The notes under the pieces: generated by a model
What the model was told of the DNA's origin: nothing
What the model saw: the letters and a program-made list of their open reading frames with translations, nothing else
Database searches by the model: none
Shown here: in pieces, positions 35,640-48,758 of the stretch
Numbering within the stretch: the stretch's first letter is position 1
Layout of the letters: every line of letters begins with the position of its first letter
Assembly: GCA_007922305.1 (NCBI GenBank)
Contig: ML677374.1
Location: forward strand, 14,131,511-14,195,510
Origin: Dermatemys mawii
Lineage: Eukaryota > Chordata > Testudines > Dermatemydidae
DNA length: 64,000 nt
Direction of reading: 5' to 3'
Position numbers and translations under genes: made by a program

Positions 35640-35715
35640 TGAGTACCCAGGAGCCCCAGGCACAGTCCAGGATCCCACTGTGCTAGGTGCTGTACAAACA
35701 CAGAACAAAAAGATG
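35640..35715 (+). repeat. Ancient amniote repeat, CACTGTGCTAG family
   Basis: GGAGCCCCAGGCACAGTCC, GATCCCACTGTGCTAGGTG and CTGTACAAACACAGAACAAA give the best-preserved copy of this motif series in the window. Its family could not be named from sequence alone. Confidence 0.6.
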
Positions 35716-36003
35716 CAGTTTACTTGCAATGCGGGCTCCACTTTTCCCACCCCAAGTGGCTCCTGCCTTTTCTTGTCCTATCAGTGCTGGGAATGGTCAG
35801 GGTTGTGTGACAGAGAGAGAAACTCCAGGCACCGAAGAGGAGCAGAACTGCCTTTGAGGTGTATGGCTGGGACACGCCTGGGAAGGCTGTCCCGATGGGG
35901 TACTAATGGTAAATGGAAGCATGAGAAAAGTCTTCAAAACTATTATACAATACTACAATGGAGACTACAGAAATTACTTCCTTTCCCTCCCCAGAAATCT
36001 TGA

Positions 36004-36067
36004 GCCAAGTTCATCCCTGATGTAACTCTACTGACTGCAGTGGAATTACATCACAGATGAACTTGGC
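36004..36067. repeat. 64-bp near-perfect palindrome
   Basis: GCCAAGTTCATCCCTGATGT and the reverse complement of the other arm, GCCAAGTTCATCTGTGATGT, continue to match through TAA.TC.ACTG, about 26 of 30 positions with almost no loop. Similar phrases (TAACTCCACTG, GATTTACACC) occur elsewhere in the window at 29075, 49850 and 51330, so it is probably one copy of a dispersed folded-back repeat. Confidence 0.75.
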
Positions 36068-37364
36068 ACCATCTGTCCAGCTGCCCAGACTGTTGTAAAA
36101 AGCAACCTACATTACTCCTTTCATAAAACTGGAGAACAAAGAGTGAGGGGATTGATTAAACAAACAACACTCTGCACCATGTTCCTCTGCAGAGATGGCT
36201 GCATTTCAGTGCCAGGAGAAGCAATCACACGAGAGAGAGTGTATTACTACTGATATCCATATACCACATCAGTGATCTCTGTGGGTACACAAGAAACCCC
36301 ACCTCCAACACCAAAGAATTCAGCCAAGTTGCAGCTCATTCAGCCAGCTTCCGAGCTGCTTAATTTTAGCTCACCTGGCAGAGCAGGAAGTTCCTGGTTC
36401 AAACCCAGCAGAAGCAGCATGTGAGTCACAGAGCAGGGGGAGTCCTGCGGGAGGAGCTGGGAGGTGTCTACTCCCCACACTTCAAACTGACTTGCAGTTG
36501 GCACCAGGGGTGGGACTAGCTGCTGCAAACAGTCCTGTAAGCAAGAGGGGGGAAATGTGAAGCAAAGAGACTAGTAGCCGAGAGAAAGATTAACTGGCTG
36601 CTGAGAGCCAGCCAGACATCACTGCACTGCAAGATCTAACAGGAGGCTGCCAAATACAGTCGGCATCAGTCACTGAGAGACCCAGGGCTACACTTGGCTC
36701 TACACAAATCACTGTCAGTCAGGTCCTCACCTGAGCGCTTGGGGGTGGCTGGGGAGGATCATTTCCCTCCAAACCTGCCATTCCTACAGAGTAGAGAAAA
36801 TCTTCTGTCCATCTCTGGTTCTGCCCAAGCCTGCTTCAGGAAGCAACTTGTTTCTATGGAGTCTGCTTGGAAGTGACAAGGAGCAGATGCTCCGGTGCTT
36901 TGGATTCAGTGGCACAGAAGCATGTATAACTGCGGTATTGTGGCTCTCACTGCACAGAGCACAGCCCATTCCCATGGAAAGGTTGTCATCACACACCACC
37001 AGTTTCTGCAGACACCTTCCTAATTTCTTTTTAAGAAGAGAAAGGAGCCTCTGGAGCATTTGGGGGGTGCGGCTTAGACGTCTCTCTTTCTGCATCTTTG
37101 GAGGGAATGTGCTTGTGGAATGACAAGGTGCTCCCATCTATTTCTACAGCTAAACTGTTTGCTGTTCTTGTCTGGAAACTATTGGAGTGAGCTCAAGGAG
37201 AGACATTTCCTTAATATCTCCTAGAAATGCACAAACATTTAGAGCTATTTTATACGTTGGTAACTGAGGGTCTCATTTGAAGACAAAGTGTCTTTAAAAT
37301 TAGGGAAACTGCAGAAGTGCCTTATTTTAAGAGCACACATAACATCACTTGAGAACACCACTTG

Positions 37365-37460
37365 AGACCAGCCACAGGTCAGACCAGTGGCCTACCTAGC
37401 CTAGTATCCTGTGTGACAGATGCCAGCACCAGGTGATTCAGAAGAAGATAAGAATCCCTG
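37365..37460 (-). repeat. CR1-like LINE 3' fragment
   Basis: AGGTCAGACCAGTGGCCTAC, CTAGCCTAGTATCCTGTGTG and CAGATGCCAGCACCAGGTG are the reverse strand of the unit seen forward at 8475. It is diverged and truncated. Confidence 0.65.
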
Positions 37461-37734
37461 CAGTGGTCAGGTTTGGAATAACACACCTAGACACAAAGCT
37501 TCTTCGTAAATCCTGTCAAACAGTAGCTGACTGATGTCCTGAAGCAGCAAGATTTACAACCTTAAAGAGACATTTTTACCATACCAAACTACTTGGTAAT
37601 AATGTAAGTGCTGACTCCTTGAAGTATCCTTCCACTCCTGTTTTGAGATCTCCCTCTTGGTACAAGATTATTTTAAAGCATCAAGCTCATTCATTTGAAG
37701 AAAATGACTTTTCTTGCTCCCGTCTTATTTCTTG

Positions 37735-37985
37735 GTCTAGACTTTAAGTCACTGACCTGGGACTCAGAAGATACGGTTCTATTCCCATCTCCATCACAGA
37801 TACATTACTACACCTTGGACAACTTCCTTCACCATTGTGCCTTAGTTTACTCAACTACAGAAAGATAACAACGCTTTCCCAATTTCTCATTGATGTTAAG
37901 AGACTTAATTCAGTAATGCTGGCAAAGCCCTTTGCAAGCCTCTGATGGCAAGTGCTGCAGAAATATTATTTACTACTGTACTTTC
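37735..37985 (+). repeat. MIR-like SINE
   Basis: CTGACCTGGGACTCAGAAGA, GTTCTATTCCCATCTCC, TTGGACAACTTCCTTCACC and GTGCCTTAGTTTACTCAAC follow MIR order, ending in GCAAAGCCCTTTGCAAGCC. No target duplication is seen. Confidence 0.7.
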
Positions 37986-39204
37986 CTGGCTGCCTTCCTA
38001 CATCGTCCTCGGAACAGATGGAGTATGAGCAGCACAGACACCAAAGCTTGGGTTGCAATCATTCACACATGCCTAATAATCCATTAAGCAGCAGCCGTTT
38101 CACTTAGGAAGGAAAAATCTGCTGACTGCCATCAAGGTGCTGCAAAAGAGAGGGAACTTCCTTAGTATAGTTACCTGGCAGCTGCTATGTACAACCATTC
38201 CTTTAGACACAGTTTACAGGGATGGAATCCTGGTGCTTCCAGTTCTAAAGCACCAGACTAGGATGTTGCAGCAGATGTGGAGTGATGCAGGAAATAAGTG
38301 AACAATTTTCCTCCCTATGCCAGAGGTGGCAATCTTATCATCCCTGAAGCAGACAGAAAAGCTCTTGAATAGCTGAGGTAGAAGATTTGTCATCCTGGTG
38401 AGAACAAGCCAACAGTTTCTAAACACACCCTGAAGAGGAATCGTGATCTAGCAAATGGAACCTAAAAGTGGGATCAGGCCGTCTAATGCTACCCTACACA
38501 ATTTGGCCCCATCAGACCCATCCTGTAATATTTTCCCACATTTAATCTTAGTGTGTTTAATACATAATGGTTGGTTAGGATGCCCATTCGGCAGCTGAGG
38601 CACAGAAACTGAAGGCACAGAGCAGGAATGCAACTTGCTCAAGGTCACCTAGCAAGTCAGTGGCATATTCAGGACTTTATGCAAGAAAGCTGCGCCAGTG
38701 ATACCCAGGTAGTAATTCCACTGTATTTATACCAGTATCATTTCCCAAGTGGACACTCATTCTGCAATAAGAAGGGCTTTATTTTTTGGCTTTGTTTAAA
38801 CTGCTTCCAAAGCAACCATAACCTAACCCGGAAAAAGGCACTCTACACCAGACCAGATATGCAGCCTACTTGGTCTATACTCTCCTTCTGCTCCCTGCAG
38901 ACAACCATACCCTCTGTACTCCCACAGAGATGGCCTGTCACACAGGCACTTTCTGAGATCCTCCTCCACACTTCATACCATTGCAGGTATAAATATGCTA
39001 GTTAATGCACCCAGACAACAGGGACAAGTCAGAAAAGTCAGCTTAGCTTTGGACCAGCATCTTCCTCAGCGGATGCTCACTAGAGAAGTAACAGAGCCCA
39101 TCCATGCCAAAGTGCATCCTCAAGCTCTGACACAGAGGACCACGAGATGGGACCCTACCTCTGGCAGACAAACCACCCTTTCCACTTACACACATGCATC
39201 AGTT

Positions 39205-39254
39205 GAATGAATGGATTGTTAAATGAAGAGGTGTATGCAACAATCCATTCATTT
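39205..39254. repeat. 15-bp perfect stem hairpin
   Basis: AATGAATGGATTGTT and AACAATCCATTCATT are perfect inverted repeats around an AT-rich loop of about 17 bases (AAATGAAGAGGTGTATGC). No A/U-rich terminator or RNA gene context is apparent. It may be a tiny MITE remnant or chance. Confidence 0.7.
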
Positions 39255-39749
39255 CCAGGAAGAGGTGGAACAAAGTCTTGCAGGAGCCTCGCATTCCTAC
39301 ACAAACACGGTGCCAACGGTGCCAGGGGAGCAGTTCTGGAAGGGTGTGATTTACTGACTCATATGGCAGCTCATTTCATGAGGTGTATGGTGCCCTCTAC
39401 TGGTGACCGGCTAAGTGTCCCATCAGGAGTCACTAAGGCCACTGTTTAATTTGTGTCTCCAGAACTGTCCTTTCACACTTAGGCAACCCAGTAGGAGCTA
39501 ACATACATTATACACAGGCCAACTTACGTACACTTAGTCATTCATTGTGCTATAAATACCAGCAGGGGTGAACCTCATGGAGTGGGCTCCAGTGAATCCA
39601 TCATTTGGGAGCTGGCAGAACTAGCTCACATTAGCTAACATTTGTCCTGTAATTTAACCGTTTTAGGTAAGGCAGATTGACTTAAAAATATTTCTAGATA
39701 AAAGGAAGCCTGTGATGCGTATAAGAGTGAATTAGGTCTTTGCATTACA

Positions 39750-40000
39750 GTATCCCCAGCTCAGAACAGGGCCCCAGTCTCTGCACTATACAAACACGTA
39801 AGTGAGAGGTCCCTGCCACAGAGATCTCAATCTGAACAAACAATGTGCAAGAGACAGGAATCCTTATCTCCATTTTACTGATATGATCTGACACACAGAG
39901 ATTAAGAGGCTTGCTAAGGGCACATGTAGCAGAGCTAGGAACCGAACAGAGATCTCAATCCCCAGTCAAGTGTTTTATCCATAACACCTTCAAAGATAAG
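39750..40000. repeat. Ancient SINE-like repeat (CACTGTGCTAG family plus MIR-like body)
   Basis: CAGAACAGGGCCCCAGTCTC, ACTATACAAACACGTAAGTG and GGTCCCTGCCACAGAGATCT are followed by CTCCATTTTACTGATATGA, CAGAGATTAAGAGGCTTGC and GCAGAGCTAGGAACCGAAC, which is the reverse strand of a MIR-type body. It is an old copy without clear ends. Confidence 0.55.
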
Positions 40001-40690
40001 CTGAAACACATTGGTGTTTAAAGATCCTTTCCCTGCAAAATATTAGACTCTCCTCCTCACTTTGATTCTTTTCCCAGTCTCTAAACAGTTGTGTTTAACT
40101 CTGGCCTCTTTATTTATTCCTTTCCTGGCCTCTAGGAAGAGTGTTCAGGTTTAACTCAAGATTAGCTAAATCATGTTAGCTGAGCCTGAGCTAAACGTGA
40201 TCTTTTCCCCAGTCAAGATAAAACCTGAAGCATAAAATGAACCTTAGCAATGCATCAGTTGGAATTCTGAACCCACAGTTTTAGAGCTGGTTTGAAATAG
40301 GCCCGACTGGCTTGCTCACGCATCCAACAGACTCAATGTACAGAACAGTCGTGAGCCCACCTCTGCAGTGAGCTCAGAAATCTTTCAGAGCTGAACATAA
40401 GACTCATTTCTTTCACTTAATTTCCCCCTCAAATAAGTTCTAAACACACACACACTCCTGACTCACACCAGTCTATGACAGCCAAGCTAATCAAGCTGTT
40501 CCTCCTACAAGTTAGGAACAAAAAGATACAAATAATATTTCCAAGTATCTGGGAGGCACCCTGATACTGTGAACCTAGGTACCTAGAGAGATCAGACAGA
40601 TTAAAGGGGGGTGGGGAGAAACAGGGCTTGGGGAGAATTTAATACGCTATCATCTCTTCTCAGTCGCTTTTGGGTAATTTGTCCTAAGAG

Positions 40691-40819
40691 TCAGAGGGGT
40701 AGCCGTGTTAGGCTGGATCTGCAAAAGCGACAGAGAGTCTTGTAGCACCTTATTGACTAACAGATCTTAGGGATCATAAGCTTCCATGGGCTAAGATCCA
40801 CTTCATCAGATGAATGTTA
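40691..40819 (+). mobile_element. Pol III-type SINE with target duplications
   Basis: The body reads TCAGAGGGGTAGCCGTGTTA, GGCTGGATCTGCAAAAGCGA, AGAGTCTTGTAGCACCTTAT and CATGGGCTAAGATCCACTTC, ending at the ATCAGATGAATG tail. TCCTAAGAG flanks both sides (40682-40690 and 40820-40828), a 9-base target duplication showing LINE-assisted insertion. I associate this SINE type with turtles. It is the same family as the inverted pair at 57824. Confidence 0.85.
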
Positions 40820-43169
40820 TCCTAAGAGGAGAATACTGATTCCACTTCAGTAGCATTCCTCCAGCCCTGCATCCCCTGTCACTGACTAAGGGTTAGGCTG
40901 TCACTGGGAAAACACTGTCTTATTTCAAGGCTTGTCCCATCTCTTCACGTGGCCTAATGAAAAATTCAACTAGAGAGGATGCTCATTCCTTCTGGAAACA
41001 CGTACATAGTCCTTTTGTGGTGCTTAGCTTTTGACTTGCACATCTGCATTCTCATAATTAATTAATTACAGATGAGGCAGACCCACTCATGGTTTTGAAT
41101 GGCAAAACATCATTCCAGAGAGGCTTAGAGGAACATGAAACACTAAATGGACACTCCTCCCAGTTCACATTAAAATTACCATTGCCCCTGTCCAATATTA
41201 AGTTTCATGCACCAAACAGGGCAGCAATTTGTCACTATCAGTTCTCACCAGGGAGAATTCTTTAATGCTTTATTCTGTTGATTCTAGGCAGAATTATTTC
41301 ACATTCACATTGCGGTAGTACCTAGAGGTGTTGTTCCCCTTGGATACCCATTGTGTTGAGTGAATGCTATCAACTACAGCACTCACCAGCATTCATTTGA
41401 ATTCACAAGTGTTCATTTTTACCACGCTTCTATCCTTTCGTTGCTATTCTCAAACATTTCCATCAACAGGTTTTTGTCTGCACATGCCTTGGGGGAATGG
41501 CTGTTCTTCACACAAACCCTGGGGTTAATGAACAGACAAGGGTATTTGCCCACCAATAGAATTTGCTATTTTTAAAGCATTTCAACTATGCTATCAGGGA
41601 GCAGGAACACTTCAGTGTGATGTAGGTCAACTCTGAACGTCTTCCATGCCAGAATTCACCCTAGAGCAACGTCCCATCTAGCTGGACCTAGATGGGATGC
41701 CTTCCTATCACCTCCATTTACTTACACAAGAAGGACTGGATGCTTGCAACTCTCTGACACTTGTTAGCATCTCACCTTAGATGATAAATCACATGCTGCA
41801 AAGAGCCATAAGTAACCAGTCCAGACACCCCTGCAATCACATTTATTCACATACACTAGTCAGCATTTGCCAATCATGAATCAATTTGCAGAAATGAGGA
41901 TCGGCACACAAACAGAAAAAGCGATACATTTGTCAGGTATCTTTATGTGCAGCCAATAATTCAAACTCTTTAGTTCTAGCATCACAGTCTGTTCCAAGGT
42001 GAAATTACTTTCCACTACAGAATACACTTTATGATCCCAGAATAAAAGGTAGAGAATGAAGATTCACTTGTGGGAGGTTGACAGCAAGTGCCATTCAGTT
42101 TGCTTTAAAATGTACATCAGTCAACACTGCAGATTGCCCAAGTGCCAACCAGGATTTGGCAGGTACAATTTTACCCATGCACATAAAATCATCCAAGCTA
42201 CAGGTGACTGGTTTCAGGGTCAGGAAAAATAAGAAGCATTCCAGCTTCTCTACAGAAATCCTTCTACTGGATTTCCATCAGTTTTAATGGGCCACTCTCC
42301 TTTGTAATCTGTCTGTATTCCGGTTGTTTCCCATACAAGATTACCGCTCTGCCCATCCATTACTTTGTCTGTATAAATTCCATCGCTCAAGTGGTTCTGC
42401 TGCATCAAAGAAAACTCTCACCACCATAAAGAAGCAAAGATTCTTTCACACTCTGTGACCTTTCATCCAGGACTGCAGCCAAGAGCAGCAGTGGAAACCT
42501 GGCTAGATCATTCCAGACATTTCCAAATGCTTGCTCATGCTAGGAATCCTCAGGTACTAAATTAAATGGGGTGGGAAGAAGCAGTTTACACTATCATGTC
42601 ACAGAAAACAGACTATTTAGAAACTGTCAAAGTACTGGCCATTTTACGTCTCCCCTTCTCCCCCCTGCCCCCTCAGAAGCCTTGATGCTGATGAAAGTTC
42701 CTGTTTCTTGTGAGATATTCCCAACACAATCTCTCTCTCACACACACACACCAGCGCAGGGCTGCTCATGAATGTTGGTCAACTGGCACTGATTTTATTT
42801 TTTTTTTTAAAGAAAATGTGCTTGTTCTTTTTTAAAGACACTTGGAACTATGTAACCTCTGAAAAGAGGTAGAGAGAGAAGGGAAGATACTGATCCTACT
42901 ACCGTTGGTAGGGTCTCTTTGAAAATCAATTACAAATTAGCCCAACACATATGGCTGTCCTACATGCTGTTTACGGTTACCTGTTCTGGGGACACTTTGA
43001 TTTCAGTTGGTCCAGTCAGAGTCCTACAGAATCTAATAGCAATAAAAGCAATAGCATTTTATTGGAACAAGTTTGTATAACTGCAGAAACCTAGGGCCCA
43101 GAGGAGTGTATGGAAAGATTCCTATCGACACCTGTGAACTTGAAAATTGAGACCCTTAAGAATTTAGAC

Positions 43170-43247
43170 TGGGATTTTAAAAAGTGCCTAATTAATTCAG
43201 GAGCACAAGTCCCACTGAAAGCTAATTAGATGATTTTGAAAATCCCA
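43170..43247. repeat. Folded-back repeat
   Basis: TGGGATTTTAAAAAGTGCCT followed by AATTA pairs with TAATTAGATGATTTTGAAAA followed by TCCCA, giving 25-base arms with the central GGGATTTT and TAATTA blocks perfect. It resembles dispersed palindromic repeats of sauropsids. No duplications were resolved. Confidence 0.65.
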
Positions 43248-43309
43248 CACTACAGAGTGCTACAGGTTCTCTCCCCCTCCGGCATTTACATGACCTCTAT
43301 TACCATAGT

Positions 43310-43500
43310 ATTGGAGCACTTTACAACGCGCCAGTGAGGCAGGGAAGTGCTATTACCCCCACTGCACAGATGGGAAAACTGAGGCCCAGAAAGACTAAGT
43401 GAAGTGCCCAAGAGTGAGTCTGTGGTGAACAGAATTGAATCAGGTTCTCCAGAGCCCCAAGCTAGTGCCTAACTGGACCATCATCCCTGTTGGGTTAGTA
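43310..43500 (-). repeat. MIR-like SINE, reverse
   Basis: GGAGCACTTTACAACGCGCC, ACCCCCACTGCACAGATGGG, AAACTGAGGCCCAGAAAGAC and GTGCCCAAGAGTGAGTC are the reverse strand of a MIR body, ending CTAACTGGACCATCATCC. Confidence 0.7.
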
Positions 43501-44345
43501 TGGGAGTTCAATGACGACCTTACCATTCTATTAAATCGAAGAGGATCTTTCCATTGGCATTACTCTAACTAGTTTGTGTGTCACTGACGCAGTACTTCTA
43601 TCTGCCAGACAGGTACTGCTTAGCGTCAAAACACTTTGTGTCAAAAGCCATGAGAGCAAAAGGCCTGAATTATGAATGCTGCAGCAGCTTCTTCCTCTGT
43701 TTCCAGGCTCTTGTGGGATTATTGCTCAGCTATATTTTGACTTGGTTGCTTTCAGGTTTAATGCTAATAAGGGTGAATTTAATTGCATTCTTGCTATTCT
43801 CTCGAAACTCATAAGGGATGCACAGAACTTGTTGGTGGCGAATAATCTTTCTAGTGCAGTAACTGGCTCTTTCCATATAGGAAAATCAAGAGGGAAAGAA
43901 GAGAGATGCTGCTTGGTATTGACAATGTACTCTCCACAGAGAAGTTCACATTATGCCGACAGGCATTGTACTAGATAAAGATTAATTTACGTGCAAGCCT
44001 GCCAAGGACTAGATTTGGGAGGCCCTCCAGTGAATGAAGAGATTCCCCATGGTCACTGCAAAGTGGTATGTGCTGATTATTTCTCTTCCCATTCCCTGCT
44101 CTGATGAAACTGGATTTGCTTATGTTTGCTGCCAATTCCCATTCATTTACTGTTCCACCATCTGCTTCTGGTAGCTTTTTTCCTTGGGCCACACACTTGA
44201 GATTTTTATTATAAAATGTTTATTGCATCAATCTAAGGGTCTCCCCCAACTCTAGGGAAGTCTCTACAAGAGCTACATTCCTTAGCCTAACACCTTGTCG
44301 TTAATAAAAATTGCAGCAATCCATAATACACTCACAAACATTACT

Positions 44346-44420
44346 CATTAATGCATCATAGAATCGTACAACTGGAAGGGACCTCGAGAGGTCTTCTAGT
44401 CCATGTCCCCAGCACAGTGA
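44346..44420 (-). repeat. CR1-like LINE 3' fragment
   Basis: CATAGAATCGTACAACTGGA, AGGGACCTCGAGAGGTCTTC and TAGTCCATGTCCCC are the reverse strand of the CR1 3' end that is seen forward at 50520-50737. Confidence 0.75.
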
Positions 44421-47400
44421 TATTTCATCAGGCTTCCAGCGCATGCAGCACTGTATATAACACCGCTATTGATTTAGTTCTCCGTTTTAAAAACAACAGT
44501 CATTGGTCAAATTCCCGCCAACAGAGAATAACATTTACAGTGGGGACATGCAATACTGGCATCATCATCATCAAGAGAGAGGAGAGCCAAACCACTATGT
44601 TTTATTACCGCTCTTGACGGTAGCACCTGCAAGACAATTCCAGTATCTCCATGGAATTATTCTCCCAGGTATGCATGTGTGCGCACATGTGCAATGGCGC
44701 TATAATCTGTGGGTGCCAGGGGTGAGCACCTCTGCTGGCTCAGACAAACTGGCAGAGAAGAAACATTAAGGGGGCTATAGGGAAAGGGTTACAGCAACAC
44801 CAATCCAATGGCCAGGAACCTCTATACAGGGGTTCACAGTTCAAGCCAGAGGGTGGAATGACAGCAGCAATGGGGCTGCATTGCAGCCTATGCAGATTCC
44901 ATCACCAATCCTCCTCTTCTTAGCTTCTTGCAATTCATTTCTATCTACCTACACAGGCTTTCAGTGTGGCATGAACTCCCCAACACACTGCAGCAGGCCA
45001 GCTCCTGTAAGGGACACAGCAGAGCTCAGGGTTTAAATCTAAGCCAGTCTCTCTCTCTCTTTTTTTTAATTAAAAGCTTTCCCACCATTCATGACCCCAT
45101 TGCCAAAAAAAAGCTAATTATGCACAATTAGCCCACTGAGCCTCTACTCATCTGTTGGCAGGCTGAACACCGCACTGCTCCCATATGGTCAGATATAGCG
45201 GGGATCCGCTCAGCGAGTGTATAAAATCCACATACACGCACCCTTGTGAGTTTGGCTGGAACTTGAGCCCGATGGCAGAGTATACTGCAGTGTATTTATT
45301 TTACAGAGAAGATAGAAACATACTCCAGCGAATGTAACCCTGTCCCCTTACAGAACCAGCATGCTATGAGGACTAGGACGTCTAGGTACTATGGTAATTA
45401 CAGATCATATGAAGTTAGCCCATGTCACTGGGGAAAGGTTACTGCACAGGGCATCTTGATGGTGGCTTCCCTTCACTGGAAATAGAGGGGAAAGCCCTGG
45501 TGCCGCTTAAGGGAAAGAAATTTTGCAATTGATTTCAAAAGCAGGGTTTTGGCATAGTCTGCAAAAGAGAGCCAAATATCTCACTAGACTGAGTCACATC
45601 AGCACACAAGAGGTCAGTTACAGCTCTTTCCCAGCTCCATTTTAGCTTTTTCATTTTTTAAAGAAGCAAAAGATTGGCAAACATTGAGTTTTCTGCTCAC
45701 TATGGATTATCATCATTACAGTTATAAACAGCTTCTAGCAAAGCACCGAAGAAACTGGAACACACGTAGTTATGTAAGACCATTGTTAATGTGAATATTA
45801 AAAATGTATTATTGACCCAATTAGATTGAGGCTTTTTTTTTCTCAACACCAATCACCTGAGCAACTAAATTGCTGTTCCTGGTCTCCAAAGGGTTAACAA
45901 TGGTGTGAACTATGGGTAGAAAGACCTGACAGGCAGAATGCATCCTACTTTTCCTTGGCTGGGATAGAAGGATCTGCACTGGAAGGAAGCATGTCATGTC
46001 ATGAGCTTGTCACATAGATACAGTCCAGTGACCCAGTTCACAAGAAATGTCTGTGCTATAAAACTATGGACATTATTGACTGAGCTGTGCTTAAAATGAA
46101 AAACTCACTACCAAACCCAAACGCAAGCTGCCCAGTATAGGGTTGTGGGAAGCCCCAAATTGGAGCTATATTTGAAAGCTTTTCCAGGTTATGAGGGGGA
46201 TAGTGGGGTTAATTCTCCTACTTTTATGGAAGAACAATGGTGCCAGAGAATCTTAGCCCCTCATGCTCGGTATCTCTGCTTGAAGCGTCACAGCATCCTG
46301 CAGCATTATAGCACGGCATAACACCATGGTAGGATACTAATGCAGTACTGAATCCAAGGAGAAAAATCTTATCTGCATTGCTCCTGTAGCATCCAAACAT
46401 TCCTTGGTCTCCCATCTAAGTACAGTATTAACCTGGCCGAAGCTCCCTTAGCTTGGGTGTTCTTACAAGGCTGCAGGAGGATAAGGCATGCTGTCCTCCC
46501 AAATGATGGTAAAGAAGGTGCAATTACAGGCTACCACAAAAGAAGACAACTAGGGCAAAGAAAAGTGGCTACAGGAAATGATTAATATAAGGCTTTGTAA
46601 AGTCCTTAGTTACTTGTCTGTCTTACTGAGTCTTCCTTGGCTGACTAACACAATCTTAGCAAAAAGGGAAGATGGCACCGCTTCTTTCCACTCTGCCTCA
46701 GACATGGGGAAAAAGGTCAAGGAGGAGAGACAACATGGCAGATTCAGAACTGAGGTCCTGTGCCAAGTACAGAGGGTCTCTAAGCATGGCTCCGTGGAAG
46801 CTGCAATGAACCTCTGCATGGCTCTCAATTTGGATCTTTTCTGTTTAGAAGGCAACAGGTGGAAGGAGTTAATATCAGAGAAGGAAGCAATGGAAGATCT
46901 AGTTTGCCCTGAAGGCTAGGGCAGTAACTATATCTTTCTGGTGGACAAGTAGAGGGGAAGCTCATAATGCAAAGATTTGTAGAATACATGTTTTGGAATC
47001 TCACCGGGACTTTGCTAAAATATTTACGTACCCAAATAAAATATCAAGTGATAAAAATACATCTCCTTTCATGTGCTCAATTGCTGTCATGATTCATTCT
47101 TAGCAGCCAGAACACCACACTGGTCTATACAGTTTGGCAAATCCTTAATTCTCCATGTTTCTGAAATCTAATCCTCAGCGCATTTGCTCCTGCACTGTCT
47201 CAACCCAACAGAGTTTTGTAGATAGATATTGATCAGGTTAGGTATTTCCTCCATGCCCCTATAATTAAACTCACAGGACTGTCTCTGAATTGATGTTCCT
47301 TTGCAGTTCTTTGACCCACTTTTATGCTGTCTGTTACGAGTCAATTGTGCTAGGATCCTAGTTTAAAAATATCTCAAACTCTGGCTCTTATGCCCTGGTA

Positions 47401-48684
47401 CTAGCAGAAGCATGTCACACTAACTGTGTATTTGCATTTTTTAAGCTTTTCACAGGTGAAGGTCTGTGCATTAAGGAACAGCAGGTGCAAATGCCAAAAA
47501 GTGCCCCCCTCACCTTAATACTAGGGGCTTTATGCCATTTCAGCTCCCATATGACAACGATTAATTTGATTCCCTGCCCCCACAGAACTCCGAACTCAGA
47601 GTTTGATAGGCATCTGTACAAGCAGCTCCTGCTGTTTGTGAAATCCACAGCCACTGACATTCATTTGAGTCTCCTTGGCATTCAGGCTCAGTGAAGGGCC
47701 CCTCGAGGGCTCTCCTCAAGTGTCGCCTGCCTATAGCAGGACTAGAAGAGGTGGGAGATGGTTCATGTACGTGTTCCATTGCAGGGGAACATCAAAGGAA
47801 AGGACATTCCCTTATCTCATACAATACAGTTTAGATCTCTGTTGTTCTCTGCTGCCTGCAATTTGATGTTCCAGCTGCATTCTTTCAAATAATGCTACTG
47901 TAATACAAATACGTACAGGCCATCTACAAGTTTCATAGAGCACAGCAGTGAACAAAATTGAGCAGATATTCCTGCTTCAGTGAATAAGAAGGTACTTACC
48001 TTTACTCTTTCAAAACAATCCATCTTGATACTCTCAGACACACATCATCATCGAGTGTATTGTTTCATACATTCATTGCGACAGTAAAAGGACAGAGGGC
48101 ATTCCAAATCTGACTGCATCAGCTGCCAGTAGGTTTCTGCATTGCTTTTTAGACCAGTGGTCTAAAAGGCAGAGGAAGTTATATGTCCAGAGAAGTAACT
48201 TCCTGAATAGCAGGTTTCACTGAACTCACACTGCAGCCAAATAGGATACATTCATTGGCACATGCAGTCTGGCTGGTTAATACTGCTCCAGATACCAGTT
48301 TTATTAATGCTTTTAGTACACGCAGATCAACTCAAGATCACCATATGGAATTTTTTCCTGCCAATTAGAAGCCATGATTTGCTTAATGTCCCTAGCAGTG
48401 CTTTGCATTCAAACATCTTTCATTCCAAAGTCTCAAAGTGTTGTACAGTTAATTAAGCTTCAGTTTACCCCCTGTAATAAAGGCAAGTATACTCCTATTT
48501 TGCAGACTGAGAAACTAGAGCACAGAGAAATTAAGGGGCTTTCCCAAAGTCTGTGAGCATATCAGGTACAGAATTCAAGAGATAGTCTAGTTCAGCCCCA
48601 AGTTACTGGGCTCTACACTGTTCACTCTCACAGCGGGGAAGAATAAATTCCTTCCGCATAGGAATGGCTGAGTAAAGCTCTAGA

Positions 48685-48758
48685 ACATGAGCTACACAGG
48701 AGGTGAGACTGGCTGTTGACTATGGTCCCATCTCACATTACAGTCTATGACTCTATAA
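48685..48758 (+). repeat. CR1-like LINE 3' fragment
   Basis: GGAGGTGAGACTGGCTGTTG, ACTATGGTCCCATCTCACAT and ACAGTCTATGACTCTATAAG are a diverged copy of the CR1 terminus with its TCTATGA-type end. Confidence 0.6.

Larger units (their letters stand above)
35716..40690. other. Intergenic DNA between listed repeats, no gene seen
   Basis: Outside the repeats listed separately there is no recognisable exon. The 117-codon minus-strand ORF at 36784-37137 and the 125-codon plus-strand ORF at 38628-39005 have no domain features, and the second overlaps a reverse SINE body (GGCACAGAAACTGAAGGCAC onward at 38597). Confidence 0.45.

Noticed and set aside
42738..42755. CA/CT simple repeats here and at 12594 and 45051
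   Set aside because: Short, ordinary microsatellites without further structure.
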